DNA of 64,000 nucleotides. It comes from Anaerolineales bacterium. GTDB lineage: Bacteria > Chloroflexota > Anaerolineae > Anaerolineales > Villigracilaceae. The stretch lies in assembly GCA_013140605.1 (NCBI GenBank), contig JABFSL010000009.1:1-64000 (forward strand). The letters are read 5' to 3'. The translations under genes were made by a program, and so were the position numbers. Below are positions 17,691 through 25,969 of the stretch, one piece after another. The notes beneath the pieces were generated by a model that was not told the origin of the DNA, did no database searches, and saw only the letters and a list, made by a program, of their open reading frames with translations. The stretch's first letter is position 1, and every line of letters starts with the position of its first letter.

Positions 17691-19280
17691 ATGAAAAGTG
17701 AGTATTCCATGACTGATGCAAATATGATTCAATTGGATGGAACCAGCCTGACTTTTGATCAAGTTCGGGCTGTGGCGTATGGTCAACCCAACGCGCCGAA
17801 AGTGCAGATCGGAGCAGAGGCAGGCCAAAGGGTCGCGCGAGCCGCGAATGCTGTGCAGACTCTTCTTGAGCGCGGAACCATCGCCTATGGCATCACTACT
17901 GGCTTCGGCGCATTCAAAGACCGTATCATCCCGCCCGATCAAGTGGAGTTGCTCCAGCACAATATCCTCGTGAGTCATGCGGTGGGAGTTGGTGACCCCT
18001 TTGATATTCCCACGACTCGCGCCATTATGCTTATCCGCGCCAACACGCTTTCACGCGGACATTCAGGCATTCGTCTTTCGACGGTTCAATTGTTGATCGA
18101 TATGTTGAACGCGGGCATTCATCCTGTCATTCCCGAAAAAGGTTCGCTCGGCGCAAGCGGTGACCTCGCTCCGCTGGCGCATATGGGCCTGCCGATCATC
18201 GGTGAAGGGACTGTTGAATATCACGGAGAAATTCTTTCAGGCTCAGAAGCATTCAAGCGCGCTGGATTAAAACCGATCACGCTTGCTGCAAAGGAGGGGT
18301 TGGCTTTAACGAATGGCACGTCAGTGATGACAGCGCTTGGTGTGCTCGAAACTTTGCGCGCTGAACGATATAGTCAAACCGCCGATATTGCTGGATGCCT
18401 GAGTCTTGAAGCGTTGAACGGAACTGACCTCGCGTTTGATGAACGCATTCATAACTTGCGGCCATTTCCACGCCAGAAAGAATGTGCGAATAATTTGCGA
18501 AACTTGTTGAAGGACAGTCAATTTACACGCGAGCACAGTTCGCTCAATGTGCAGGATGCGTATACGCTGCGTTGTATGCCGCAGGTCCACGGTGCGGTGC
18601 GCGACGCGATCGCATATGCGCGCTGGGTTTTCGAGATCGAGTTGAATGCTGTTACGGATAATCCGCTGATCTTTATTGATGATGAAACAAATGAGATTTC
18701 TGTTTTATCAGGCGGAAATTTTCACGGTGAGCCCCTGGCAATTGCAATGGACTATCTGGGATTCTCTGTGAGTGAGCTGGGGAATATCTCTGAGAGACGC
18801 ATCATGCGCCTAACCGACGAATGCTCAAACACGCATACGCTCCCGGCATTTCTTACCCGTGAGGGTGGACTGAATTCGGGCTTCATGATCCTTCAATATA
18901 CAGCCGCCGCATTGGCAACGGAAAATAAAGTTCTTTCACATCCCGCGAGCGTGGATACGATTCCCACATCTGCGAATGTCGAAGACCATGTCAGCATGGG
19001 TGTAACGGCTGGACTAAAACTGAGGGATATTCTTGGCAACGTGGAATTGATTCTTGCCATTGAGTTGATGTCTGCGGCGCAGGGCGTTGACTTCCGCAGG
19101 CAGGCCATTGGTGCGGACAAAAATCTCGGTCGAGGCACACGCGGGGTATATGCGCTGATCCGCGAAAAAATTCCGTTCATAGAGTCAGATACAACCATGA
19201 CGGGATATATTGAATCGTCGCGGCAGCTTGTTGCCAGCGGCGCGGTGGTTCAGAGTGCGGAGCAACTTTTGACATCCTGA
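17691..19280 (+). CDS. hutH: Histidine ammonia-lyase
   Basis: Up to 529 residues. The Ala-Ser-Gly that cyclises to the MIO cofactor lies in GSLGASGDLAPLAHMGL. Other family marks are ITTGFGAFKD, LLQHNILVSHAVGVG (His typical of histidine- rather than phenylalanine-specific members), YTLRCMPQVHGAVRDA and TDNPLIF. It converts histidine to urocanate and ammonia. No other hut gene is in the window, so it may serve elsewhere or be one of several aromatic ammonia-lyases. The start is uncertain: ATG codons at 17709 and 17724 are also in frame, and starting at 17724 would best match usual family numbering. Confidence 0.9.
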   Translation: MKSEYSMTDANMIQLDGTSLTFDQVRAVAYGQPNAPKVQIGAEAGQRVARAANAVQTLLERGTIAYGITTGFGAFKDRIIPPDQVELLQHNILVSHAVGVGDPFDIPTTRAIMLIRANTLSRGHSGIRLSTVQLLIDMLNAGIHPVIPEKGSLGASGDLAPLAHMGLPIIGEGTVEYHGEILSGSEAFKRAGLKPITLAAKEGLALTNGTSVMTALGVLETLRAERYSQTADIAGCLSLEALNGTDLAFDERIHNLRPFPRQKECANNLRNLLKDSQFTREHSSLNVQDAYTLRCMPQVHGAVRDAIAYARWVFEIELNAVTDNPLIFIDDETNEISVLSGGNFHGEPLAIAMDYLGFSVSELGNISERRIMRLTDECSNTHTLPAFLTREGGLNSGFMILQYTAAALATENKVLSHPASVDTIPTSANVEDHVSMGVTAGLKLRDILGNVELILAIELMSAAQGVDFRRQAIGADKNLGRGTRGVYALIREKIPFIESDTTMTGYIESSRQLVASGAVVQSAEQLLTS

Positions 19281-19341
19281 TGCAAAACGCATCTTATTGT
19301 GATTCCCTCCCGAAGGACATCGGGACGATGTGAGCGGAGAG

Positions 19342-19462
19342 GAGTGGCTAAATCAGGACTTTCGCTTACTCAAAAATAATCCGCCAATCTGCGCCAATCC
19401 CCGCGAATTTTCAAAAAGATTAGTGTAGATTGGCGAGGATTAGCGGACAAAAGCGAAAGGCC
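19342..19462. repeat. Long imperfect palindrome, element d of six
   Basis: Outer arms 19356-19366 and 19452-19462 pair at 10 of 11. Inner arms 19381-19399 and 19428-19446 pair at 16 of 19 and repeat the word CGCCAATC. The left flank GAGTGGCTAA (19342-19351) recurs at 49026. The rest of the 318-bp gap after hutH holds only a 6-bp hairpin (19308-19325). Confidence 0.75.
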
Positions 19463-19598
19463 TATTAATAATATGGACTTGTGTTTAAACGACCACATGG
19501 CAATTCACAGACCCGAGGAAAGTTATGCTGTATGGGGGATTAACGTTTTGTGCGGCCTGAATATAATTATCCCAAATAAATTTCATAGGAGAATAGAA

Positions 19599-20090
19599 AT
19601 GAAGAAGATCAATGTTTTGCTTGCGATCCTTGTTCTTGTGCTTGCCTCACTTGCCTGTCAAACTTTGACGGGTGGCGGGAATGAAGATTTTGAAATTCCA
19701 GATTTTCCCGAAATCACAGAAGCGCCTCAAAGCAATCAGAACGATGCGCAAATCCCGCCTACAGTTCCGCCCGCTACTGGTGGTGGTGATGGCATTACAG
19801 TCGGCGGCCAGACTGATTTTCCCTTGCCCGACGATGCCTCCAACCTAGCCAACATGGGCAATGATATTGTCAACTTCCAGACGAAATTATCGCTGAATGA
19901 TGCGATGAATTTTTATCGCGATGAATTCGGCAAGCTGGGTTACGCCGAAAGAGACCTGTTAACCGTTACTTCAGATACCACCTTTAGCATGGTCTTTGAC
20001 GGGCACGAGAGCGGCAAGGCCATTACAGTTCAAGGCGTTGACCTTGGCGATGGCTCCGTTAATATCTCCATTGCTCTCGTTGATTTATAG
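19599..20090 (+). CDS. Lipoprotein of unknown function
   Basis: 163 residues from ATG at 19599, chosen for the AGGAG eight bases upstream. Lipobox VLASLAC with acylated Cys near residue 22, then a Pro/Thr/Gln-rich linker, then a ~85-residue domain (DFPLPDDASNLANMGNDIVN, LSLNDAMNFYRDEFGKLGYA). The domain pattern suggests a compact alpha-beta fold exposed outside the membrane. No known function. A bidirectional terminator follows. Confidence 0.82.
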   Translation: MKKINVLLAILVLVLASLACQTLTGGGNEDFEIPDFPEITEAPQSNQNDAQIPPTVPPATGGGDGITVGGQTDFPLPDDASNLANMGNDIVNFQTKLSLNDAMNFYRDEFGKLGYAERDLLTVTSDTTFSMVFDGHESGKAITVQGVDLGDGSVNISIALVDL

Positions 20091-20100
20091 CCAGATAAAA

Positions 20101-20133
20101 AAGTGGCCGCCTGAAAACAGGCGGCCACTTTTT
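20101..20133. terminator. Bidirectional terminator
   Basis: A 13-bp perfect stem (20101-20113 with 20118-20130, loop AAAA), flanked by A on the left and T on the right. It separates the converging lipoprotein and pabB-pabC genes. Confidence 0.9.
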
Positions 20134-21877
20134 AGTTAATTTCAACCACTACCCATTTGCGGACAGAATTGATTAGGAAGACTTTTGAGCATTTCGGTAA
20201 TTCACCCTTGAGAATAATGCGCTCTTTGATCACTTGTGTTTCCAGCAGATGAGCCCTGAATGTGCCTGCCAAAAGTCCGCTGGAGACAGGGGGCGTGAAC
20301 AATTCGCCGTTAATTTCCACAACAAGATTGCCAATTGTGAATTCGGTCAGCTCGCCTCTTTCGTTATGCAATAAAACATCGGAATAAATTTGAGGGACGA
20401 TCAATGCGGTGTTGTATATCTCGCGTTGAGTCGTTTTGTGATATAGAAAAACTTCCCTGGAATTTATTGTTTGTTCTGCGAGACAAACTTTGTACGAATT
20501 TTTTGATGCCTGAAAACTTATAGCTTCTCCACTTAATTCTCCAGTCCTATTCAACAAGACTCTGACTCTTTGCGGGGATGCAAAGGACGCGGCAAGTTCA
20601 TCCAGCAATGCCCCCGCTGCTTCACTTGAAAAAGCAAAGCCGAAATATTCAGCGGAATCGCGCATTCGTTCGACGTGTTTTTCCCGCAGAAAATATCCAT
20701 CTTCCGGAGTCCATAATAAAGTTTCAAAAAGCGAGAATTCCTGAGGACGGTCTGTTAATACACGTGCCTTGAGAATGGCTTCGCTGTATTCATCCGCGCT
20801 GGTTGAATCCCAGACAATTCCGCCGCCGACTCCATACTCAGCTTTGTTTGATTCCCTGTCGATTATTGCTGTGCGGATAGCCACACTGAACTGTGCTTTG
20901 CGATTCGGCGAGAAATGACCAATGCTCCCTGTGTAAACCTTGCGCGGCGTTGTCTCCAACTCCGCAATGATGTTCATCGTGCTGACCTTTGGCGCGCCAG
21001 TAATTGACGCGCAGGGGAAGAGGGCGGAAAATATCTCATCCAAAGAAGCCTCGGTTCTCGCCTGAACGGTAGATGTCATTTGAAGCAGGGTCGGATATTT
21101 TTCAATCGCAAATAATTCGGGCACATCTACACTGCCGATTTTAGCGATGCGCCCCAAATCGTTGCGGATCATATCCACGATCATGACATTCTCCGCCTGA
21201 TTTTTGATCGAGTTGTGCAGCCATTCAGACAGTTCTTTGTCTTCAGCTGTAGTGAGGCCGCGCTTCACTGTTCCTTTCATGGGGCGGCTGAAAATTTTGT
21301 CCCCGTTCAGTTTGAAGAATAATTCGGGTGAAGCGGAGCAGATCACATGACGGCCTGTGTCAATATAGGCCGCGTATTTATTTTGACTTTTTGCGAGATT
21401 CTGAAAAAAATTCCATTCACTGCCTTTGAATTTGGAATCCAACCGCATCGTGTAATTGACCTGATAAGTTCTTCCAAGCGCAATGTAGTCTTTTACTTTT
21501 TCAATTGCAGCGTTATAACTTTCGCGCTCAACGCTTGGTCGCCAATCCAGGTTGACCGAAACTCCAAACTCTCTTCCCACAGAGCGCTTCGCGAAGACCT
21601 CGGAGGTTTGTATAATGTGCGGTTCGGAATATAAGCCGAACCATAGCAGTGGAAAATCGCCCGCATCCAAAACATGCAAGGCCCTGTCGAAGGCGGGCGC
21701 AGCTTCATAGCTGACAAACCCCGCCGCATGCCAGTTGTTTGAATTTACAAGCTTTTCAACTTCCCGCAACGCGCCGCGGACATTGTCAACGCTCCCTGCG
21801 CTTATAATGTGATGTGGGTTTGTGAAACGCAGCCACTCGTTATTGCTTTTTAATAAAACCTCATCTTTTCCGATCAA
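20132..21877 (-). CDS. pabB: Fused aminodeoxychorismate synthase component I and aminodeoxychorismate lyase
   Basis: 581 residues. The first ~340 are the chorismate-binding domain (RTYQVNYTMRL, FSRPMKGTVKRG, NVMIVDMIRNDLGRIA, FPCASITGAPKVSTMNIIAE, VGGGIVWDS). The last ~235 are a PLP-dependent class-IV aminotransferase fold as in PabC (LFETLLWTPEDGYFLREKHV, NERGELTEFTIGNLVVEING, LLAGTFRAHLL). Together they make 4-aminobenzoate for folate from chorismate and the glutamine-derived ammonia of PabA, which is not in the window. Start is TTG at 21877 with TGAGG upstream; no in-frame ATG is near. Only 11 bp separate it from the divergent vanZ-like gene. Confidence 0.92.
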   Translation of the reverse strand: MIGKDEVLLKSNNEWLRFTNPHHIISAGSVDNVRGALREVEKLVNSNNWHAAGFVSYEAAPAFDRALHVLDAGDFPLLWFGLYSEPHIIQTSEVFAKRSVGREFGVSVNLDWRPSVERESYNAAIEKVKDYIALGRTYQVNYTMRLDSKFKGSEWNFFQNLAKSQNKYAAYIDTGRHVICSASPELFFKLNGDKIFSRPMKGTVKRGLTTAEDKELSEWLHNSIKNQAENVMIVDMIRNDLGRIAKIGSVDVPELFAIEKYPTLLQMTSTVQARTEASLDEIFSALFPCASITGAPKVSTMNIIAELETTPRKVYTGSIGHFSPNRKAQFSVAIRTAIIDRESNKAEYGVGGGIVWDSTSADEYSEAILKARVLTDRPQEFSLFETLLWTPEDGYFLREKHVERMRDSAEYFGFAFSSEAAGALLDELAASFASPQRVRVLLNRTGELSGEAISFQASKNSYKVCLAEQTINSREVFLYHKTTQREIYNTALIVPQIYSDVLLHNERGELTEFTIGNLVVEINGELFTPPVSSGLLAGTFRAHLLETQVIKERIILKGELPKCSKVFLINSVRKWVVVEIN

Positions 21878-21888
21878 GGTGCCTCAGC

Positions 21889-22275
21889 ATGAAGAAATTT
21901 CTTTCAATTGTACCGCGCTGGTTTCCCGCGTTTTTAATGATGGCCGTGATCTTTGCGTTCTCCGCCCAGCCTGACGATGTCCTGCCCAGTTTTCAGAGTT
22001 GGGACTTTAGCATCAAGAAAATGGGACACATGATCGGCTATGGTTTGCTCGCATTGTCTTATTTTTATTTTTTGAAGTACAACAAAAAACAATACTGGCT
22101 TGCGTGGCTGATGACTTTGGCGTATGCCGCAACGGATGAATTCCATCAATCCTTTGTGCCGGGACGCGGGCCATCCGTTTTTGATGTTTTGGTGTTTGAC
22201 GGTCTTGGGGCGTTAATTGCGCTTTGGTTATATTCCCGCTTTTGGGGCAAACAAAAGGTAGACATTTCAGTCTGA
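21889..22275 (+). CDS. VanZ-family membrane protein
   Basis: 128 residues with four membrane helices. Family marks: FAFSAQPDD after helix 1, IKKMGHMIGYGLLALSYFYF, and DEFHQSFVPGRGPSVFDVLV before the last helix. VanZ confers low-level teicoplanin resistance in enterococci, but most family members are of unknown role in envelope biology. It is divergent from pabB with 11 bp between start codons. Confidence 0.9.
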   Translation: MKKFLSIVPRWFPAFLMMAVIFAFSAQPDDVLPSFQSWDFSIKKMGHMIGYGLLALSYFYFLKYNKKQYWLAWLMTLAYAATDEFHQSFVPGRGPSVFDVLVFDGLGALIALWLYSRFWGKQKVDISV

Positions 22276-22293
22276 ATTATGGCTATATATGCC

Positions 22294-23214
22294 TCATGGT
22301 GCCGGTAGAAGAAGTTTGAGAACAGGGCCGGGAATGTAATAGTACCCTCCTCCGAAATCTGGGCCAAAATTAATCAGATCGTACCCTGGCTGTCGAAACA
22401 CTACCCCGCTTTCATCGTAATACCAACCTCCGAAATACAATCCCATATCTCGGGTTATAACTGGCGTGTGCGTTTCCGAAATGTAAATGCCATCACCGTG
22501 GACAATGTATCTGCCTGTTGGCGAAGGGATATTGGCATATTTGAGCGAGAAATCCACAATCTCATAATCCACTCCTAAGTCTTTCATCAACTGTTCGAGT
22601 ATTTCACCATTCTCCGAAACATTGGAATACCAGGAAAAAACTACCCCTCCATTTTCGTTGGTGCGAAAATTTGAAGGCAAAGCAATCAGGGTATTTTCTG
22701 CATGATGGATGAAAACATGTTCTGCAGATTGAAAATATGCATAATATTGAGGGTCAAACTTGCCGCCTTCCAGCCGTGGAAGCCAAGTCAAATCTAGCAA
22801 TTCATATCGCTGACCATCGGTCAAATCCAGAATGTAGTGAGGCCTATAACCTGGACTTTCTGGTCGGCTAAAACTACCTTCCAGCCAGACCAATTCTGGA
22901 CTTAGAAACACACCATGATCAAGCAAAAGTGGATCATTGGGAATATCTCTCTTTTCACCAGTGCGTAAATCCAGCATGTACATCTTGTCAGTACGCCCTT
23001 CGAATACGAATAATGCCTCTCCATTGGGTACACCAAAAACTTTCGCGCTTTTACAGGCGGAAACGAGTACTTCAGTGTGGAATGGACGAAAGAGATCCTG
23101 CTTCAAGCACAGCGGCCAGAACAGCAGTGACGGCAAGTTACAACACAGCAAGACCAGCAGAACAATCGCCAGTAGTTTTATGAGCAGGGGTTTTCTATCT
23201 TTGAGTTTTTGCAT
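22294..23214 (-). CDS. Membrane-anchored protein of unknown function
   Basis: 306 residues from ATG at 23214, preferred because AAGGAG lies 11 bases upstream. In-frame GTG (23268) and ATG (23253) would add up to 18 basic residues. One N-terminal membrane helix (LLIKLLAIVLLVLLCCNLPS) anchors an exported domain made of short strands with repeated Y/W-L-D-L-x-x-G patterns (MYMLDLRTGEKRDI, HYILDLTDGQRYELLDL), suggestive of a beta-propeller. It stops 18 bp from the converging vanZ end. I do not recognise a family. Confidence 0.72.
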   Translation of the reverse strand: MQKLKDRKPLLIKLLAIVLLVLLCCNLPSLLFWPLCLKQDLFRPFHTEVLVSACKSAKVFGVPNGEALFVFEGRTDKMYMLDLRTGEKRDIPNDPLLLDHGVFLSPELVWLEGSFSRPESPGYRPHYILDLTDGQRYELLDLTWLPRLEGGKFDPQYYAYFQSAEHVFIHHAENTLIALPSNFRTNENGGVVFSWYSNVSENGEILEQLMKDLGVDYEIVDFSLKYANIPSPTGRYIVHGDGIYISETHTPVITRDMGLYFGGWYYDESGVVFRQPGYDLINFGPDFGGGYYYIPGPVLKLLLPAP

Positions 23215-23285
23215 TGGCTTGAAATCTCCTTTGTTACTTTTCTTTACGGGCATCTTTGTTTTTCCCACAAGATTTCTTTAGGTTT

Positions 23286-23314
23286 ATTATACGGAAAATC
23301 GCTTCGTACCGAAG
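23286..23314 (-). promoter_or_regulatory. -10 box and small palindrome before the anchored unknown gene
   Basis: TATAAT on the minus strand at 23291-23286. A palindrome CTTCG-TAC-CGAAG at 23302-23314 lies just upstream, where an operator or activator site could be. No good -35 box is seen. Confidence 0.4.
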
Positions 23315-23437
23315 TGACAGATGTCATAGCTTGTTTAGTTCTTCTAAAGACATCTAAATATTTGATGATGGGGATACGAATACCTGCAAAATAAATATTC
23401 AACCTGGCACGGTTAGAGACAACCCCGTAAAACAAAA

Positions 23438-23460
23438 AGGTCACGCTTCAAGCGTGACCT
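23438..23460 (-). terminator. scpA terminator, copy 1 of a repeated hairpin
   Basis: A 9-bp perfect stem AGGTCACGC/GCGTGACCT with loop TTCAA, followed on the minus strand by TTTTGTTTT. It overlaps the scpA stop codon. The same hairpin recurs at 58549. Confidence 0.85.
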
Positions 23461-24232
23461 ACTCAAACTCAATATCGATCTCTTCGTCTTCTTTCCACTC
23501 GTCCATCTTCTCAAATTCGATGTCCCCGAACAACTCGCTTTGAACGGCAGAGATGCGATAGCGTTTGATCAATTCCAGCATGGCTAAAAATGTAACCACA
23601 ATTTCAATGCGCGTGGATTTGTCTGTAATTAATCCGCTAAAGGTCATGCGCTGAATGTTCTTCATGGTCTTCGTGATAAATTCGATCTTCTCACGAATGG
23701 TCACGCGCGGCGCGGAGATGATCGTGCCAAGCGCTTTCTTCTCCTGTCCCTTAGCAAAGGCCGATGCCGCTGCGGCAAGCAGCCCCTCAAGTGTCAGGTT
23801 GGAAAGATCGAGCTTGGCTTCCACTTTGGGTGGAGGCGCAACCCGCAAGTGTGTTCGGAGATTATTCTCCTGGCGCGAGATCAGCCAGCCCGCAATTTCC
23901 TTGTAGCGTTTGTATAATCGTAATTGCTCAACCAAATCAACGCCAGGGTCTTCTTCACCGGGTTCGCGTTCCACGGGGCGCGGCAATAACGCCTCTGATT
24001 TGATCTGTACCAATTTTGCCGCAATGACAAGGAAAGATGAAATTTCATCGGGCATCATTCGCTCAAGCCCGTGCAGATAAGACAAATATTGATCCGTCAC
24101 TGCCGCAAGCGAAATGGCGGTAATGTTTAATTCAGAGCGTTCGATCAGGCTAAGCAAAAGGTCAAGCGGCCCTTCATAAACAGGGGTATTTACCTTGTAG
24201 CCAGTGATTTGATTTCCCAACAGGTTTTCCAT
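23459..24232 (-). CDS. scpA: Segregation and condensation protein A
   Basis: 257 residues, usual length. The N-terminal kleisin part is clear (YEGPLDLLLSLIERSELNIT, TDQYLSYL, EISSFLVIAAKLVQIKSEAL LP), and the C-terminal winged helix ends in VVTFLAMLELIKRYRISAVQ and an acidic tail. ScpA bridges the two SMC heads with ScpB to compact and segregate chromosomes. scpB is not adjacent, although scpA-scpB pairs are common. The gene is ended by the hairpin at 23438. Confidence 0.95.
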   Translation of the reverse strand: MENLLGNQITGYKVNTPVYEGPLDLLLSLIERSELNITAISLAAVTDQYLSYLHGLERMMPDEISSFLVIAAKLVQIKSEALLPRPVEREPGEEDPGVDLVEQLRLYKRYKEIAGWLISRQENNLRTHLRVAPPPKVEAKLDLSNLTLEGLLAAAASAFAKGQEKKALGTIISAPRVTIREKIEFITKTMKNIQRMTFSGLITDKSTRIEIVVTFLAMLELIKRYRISAVQSELFGDIEFEKMDEWKEDEEIDIEFE

Positions 24233-24257
24233 AGCGCGCGAATTATACCAGTGCCTT

Positions 24258-24321
24258 GGTCTCGATACGGCGGCGGATTTTGTGATTTGTTTATGCTGAT
24301 GCCTTCACCGCCTACTCGACC
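24258..24321. repeat. GGTCTCGATACG palindrome, copy 1
   Basis: Left arm GGTCTCGATACGGCGG (from 24258) and right arm CCGCCTACTCGACC (to 24321) pair imperfectly. The same arms with a different centre occur at 37902-37942. It lies between scpA and moaC. Confidence 0.65.
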
Positions 24322-24349
24322 AGCGGCAACTCTTGAGTACAAGTGCGTG

Positions 24350-24355
24350 TATAAT
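24350..24355 (+). promoter_or_regulatory. -10 box placed for a leaderless moaC transcript
   Basis: A perfect TATAAT ends seven bases before the moaC ATG at 24363, and no ribosome site fits in between. Transcription would start at or next to the start codon. Confidence 0.55.
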
Positions 24356-24362
24356 CCTGCCC

Positions 24363-24839
24363 ATGTCAAAACTAACTCACCTTGATGAGCACGGCCGCGC
24401 ACATATGGTGGACGTTGGCGGCAAGCCCGATACTGAAAGAACTGCCACTGCGCGCGGTGAAGTCCACATGAAGCAGGAGACTTTTGAATTGATCCGTGCT
24501 GGGCAGATCAAAAAAGGGGATGTCTTGACTGTGGCACAGATCGCGGGAATCAGCGCTTCAAAACGGACCTCGGAGCTGATCCCGTTATGTCATCCGCTCT
24601 TCCTTTCGAAAGTGGATGTGGACCTCGCGCTTGACGAATCTCTGCCCGGCGTTGTCATTACCGCCACTGCCAAAGTGACTGGCAAAACAGGCGTGGAAAT
24701 GGAAGCGTTGACCGCTGTGTCCGTCGCCGCATTGACTGTTTATGATATGGCCAAAGCCGCCGAAAAAACCATGAGAATTCAAAATATCCGCCTTGTCGAG
24801 AAACATGGCGGCCAATCTGGCGATGTGATAAATGAATGA
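24363..24839 (+). CDS. moaC: Cyclic pyranopterin monophosphate synthase MoaC
   Basis: 158 residues from ATG at 24363; an upstream in-frame start would add residues unlike the family. Signatures: [26 protein letters not shown] with the active-site His, [25 protein letters not shown] with the catalytic Asp, and the C-terminal GGQSGD. With MoaA it converts a GTP-derived intermediate to cPMP in molybdopterin synthesis. It heads the cluster moaC-cupin-moaD-moaE-GNAT. Confidence 0.96.
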   Translation: MSKLTHLDEHGRAHMVDVGGKPDTERTATARGEVHMKQETFELIRAGQIKKGDVLTVAQIAGISASKRTSELIPLCHPLFLSKVDVDLALDESLPGVVITATAKVTGKTGVEMEALTAVSVAALTVYDMAKAAEKTMRIQNIRLVEKHGGQSGDVINE

Positions 24840-25206
24840 TATGAACTATCAGTCGATTAATTTTGAGGAAAAACTTCTCAAATTCTCCGAACATTGGTCT
24901 CCAAAGATCGTCGCCCAGTTGAATGACTACCATCTCAAGTTGGCGAAGGTGCATGGAGAATTTGTCTGGCATGACCATCCTGAAACAGATGAAGTATTTA
25001 TTGTTGTGAAAGGCCAGTTGAAAATTTTGTTTCGAGATGGGAATGTTTTATTGAAAGAAGGTGAGATGTTCGTTGTCCCGAAAGGGATGGAACACAAGCC
25101 CGTTGCCGAAAACGAATGCCATATTCTGTTGATCGAGCCTGCTGGTACAGTCAACACTGGCGACGTGAAAGATGAACTTACAGCTCCAAACGATATCTGG
25201 ATATAG
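24832..25206 (+). CDS. Cupin-domain protein
   Basis: 124 residues, single cupin barrel: [20 protein letters not shown] holds the His-x-His and Glu of motif 1, and [16 protein letters not shown] the His of motif 2, so a metal site is complete. The start overlaps the moaC end by eight bases; ATG at 24841 is an alternative. Its position inside the moa cluster suggests it is co-expressed, but cupins are too diverse to assign a reaction. Confidence 0.88.
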   Translation: MNDMNYQSINFEEKLLKFSEHWSPKIVAQLNDYHLKLAKVHGEFVWHDHPETDEVFIVVKGQLKILFRDGNVLLKEGEMFVVPKGMEHKPVAENECHILLIEPAGTVNTGDVKDELTAPNDIWI

Positions 25207-25208
25207 AG

Positions 25209-25457
25209 ATGAATCATATTAAACTTTTATTTTTTGCAACCATCCGCGACCGCGCAGGGACGAAATCTCTTGAGATCGATATCCCTGTTGACTTGACCAT
25301 TCTGGGACTGAAAGAGAAACTTTCAACGGATTATCCGAATCTCAAAGACTCTATGAAGTCTGTGCTGATCACCATCAACCGCGAATATGCCTTTGATGAT
25401 GCTGTTGTTCCTTCGAACGCAGAAGTTGCCTTATTCCCGCCCGTTTCTGGCGGCTAA
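25209..25457 (+). CDS. moaD: Molybdopterin synthase small subunit (MoaD/ThiS family)
   Basis: 82 residues with a ubiquitin-like beta-grasp pattern (IKLLFFATIRDRAG, LKEKLSTDYP) and the essential C-terminal Gly-Gly in LFPPVSGG. The terminal Gly is thiocarboxylated and donates sulfur to cPMP. It begins three bases after the cupin stop and is followed by moaE, its partner. Confidence 0.95.
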   Translation: MNHIKLLFFATIRDRAGTKSLEIDIPVDLTILGLKEKLSTDYPNLKDSMKSVLITINREYAFDDAVVPSNAEVALFPPVSGG

Positions 25458-25461
25458 ATTT

Positions 25462-25492
25462 TTGGAGTTTGACAGCTTGCTGTCAAAAAAAT
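25462..25492 (+). promoter_or_regulatory. moaE ribosome site separated from ATG by a hairpin
   Basis: The only Shine-Dalgarno-like sequence, TTGGAG (25462-25467), is 25 bases from the moaE ATG, too far to work directly. Between them an 8-bp perfect stem TTTGACAG/CTGTCAAA with a 4-base loop (25468-25487) can form. Folding it leaves about five bases between GGAG and ATG, a normal distance. Confidence 0.6.
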
Positions 25493-25966
25493 ATGCAACC
25501 TTCAACATTCAACCTTCCAACAATATTCTCCATCACAGAATCCGAAATTGACTTGAACGATCTGCTGGCAAAGATCACATTGACATCCACGGGCGCCGCA
25601 GCAATCTTCACTGGCATGGTGCGTGGTGTCACATCTCGTGATAATCCGCATGAGACGGAATTTCTTGAATACGAAGCCTATATCCCAATGGCTGAAGAAA
25701 AAATGAAACAGGTCGCTGATGAAATCCGTGAGCGCTGGCCTGTGATCGAAGGAATTGCTGTTGTCCAACGTATAGGCAAGCTGTATCCCAAAACGCCAAC
25801 GGTGTTAATTGCCTGCACCGCCGCGCATCGTGATACGGGCGTCTTTGATGCCGCGCGTTATGGGATCGACCGTTTGAAAGAGATCGTGCCTGTTTGGAAG
25901 AAGGAAGTCAGCCCGACGGGGGAGTTTTGGGTTGAAGGGGATTACACTCCAAAACCTGGAGAGTAA
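25493..25966 (+). CDS. moaE: Molybdopterin synthase catalytic subunit MoaE
   Basis: 157 residues from ATG at 25493. An in-frame TTG at 25469 lies in a hairpin and gives a Cys-rich lead unlike the family. Signatures: GAAAIFTGMVRG, LEYEAYIPMAEEKM, VVQRIGKL, RDTGVFDAARYGIDRLKEIVPVWKKE with the Arg/Lys that bind cPMP. It places two sulfurs on cPMP using MoaD. The adjacent moaD fits exactly. Confidence 0.95.
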   Translation: MQPSTFNLPTIFSITESEIDLNDLLAKITLTSTGAAAIFTGMVRGVTSRDNPHETEFLEYEAYIPMAEEKMKQVADEIRERWPVIEGIAVVQRIGKLYPKTPTVLIACTAAHRDTGVFDAARYGIDRLKEIVPVWKKEVSPTGEFWVEGDYTPKPGE

Positions 25967-25969
25967 TTG

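Noticed and set aside
25469-25492. TTG start for moaE at 25469
   Set aside because: It lies in the hairpin arm, one base after GGAG, and adds eight residues including two Cys unlike the MoaE family; ATG at 25493 is better.
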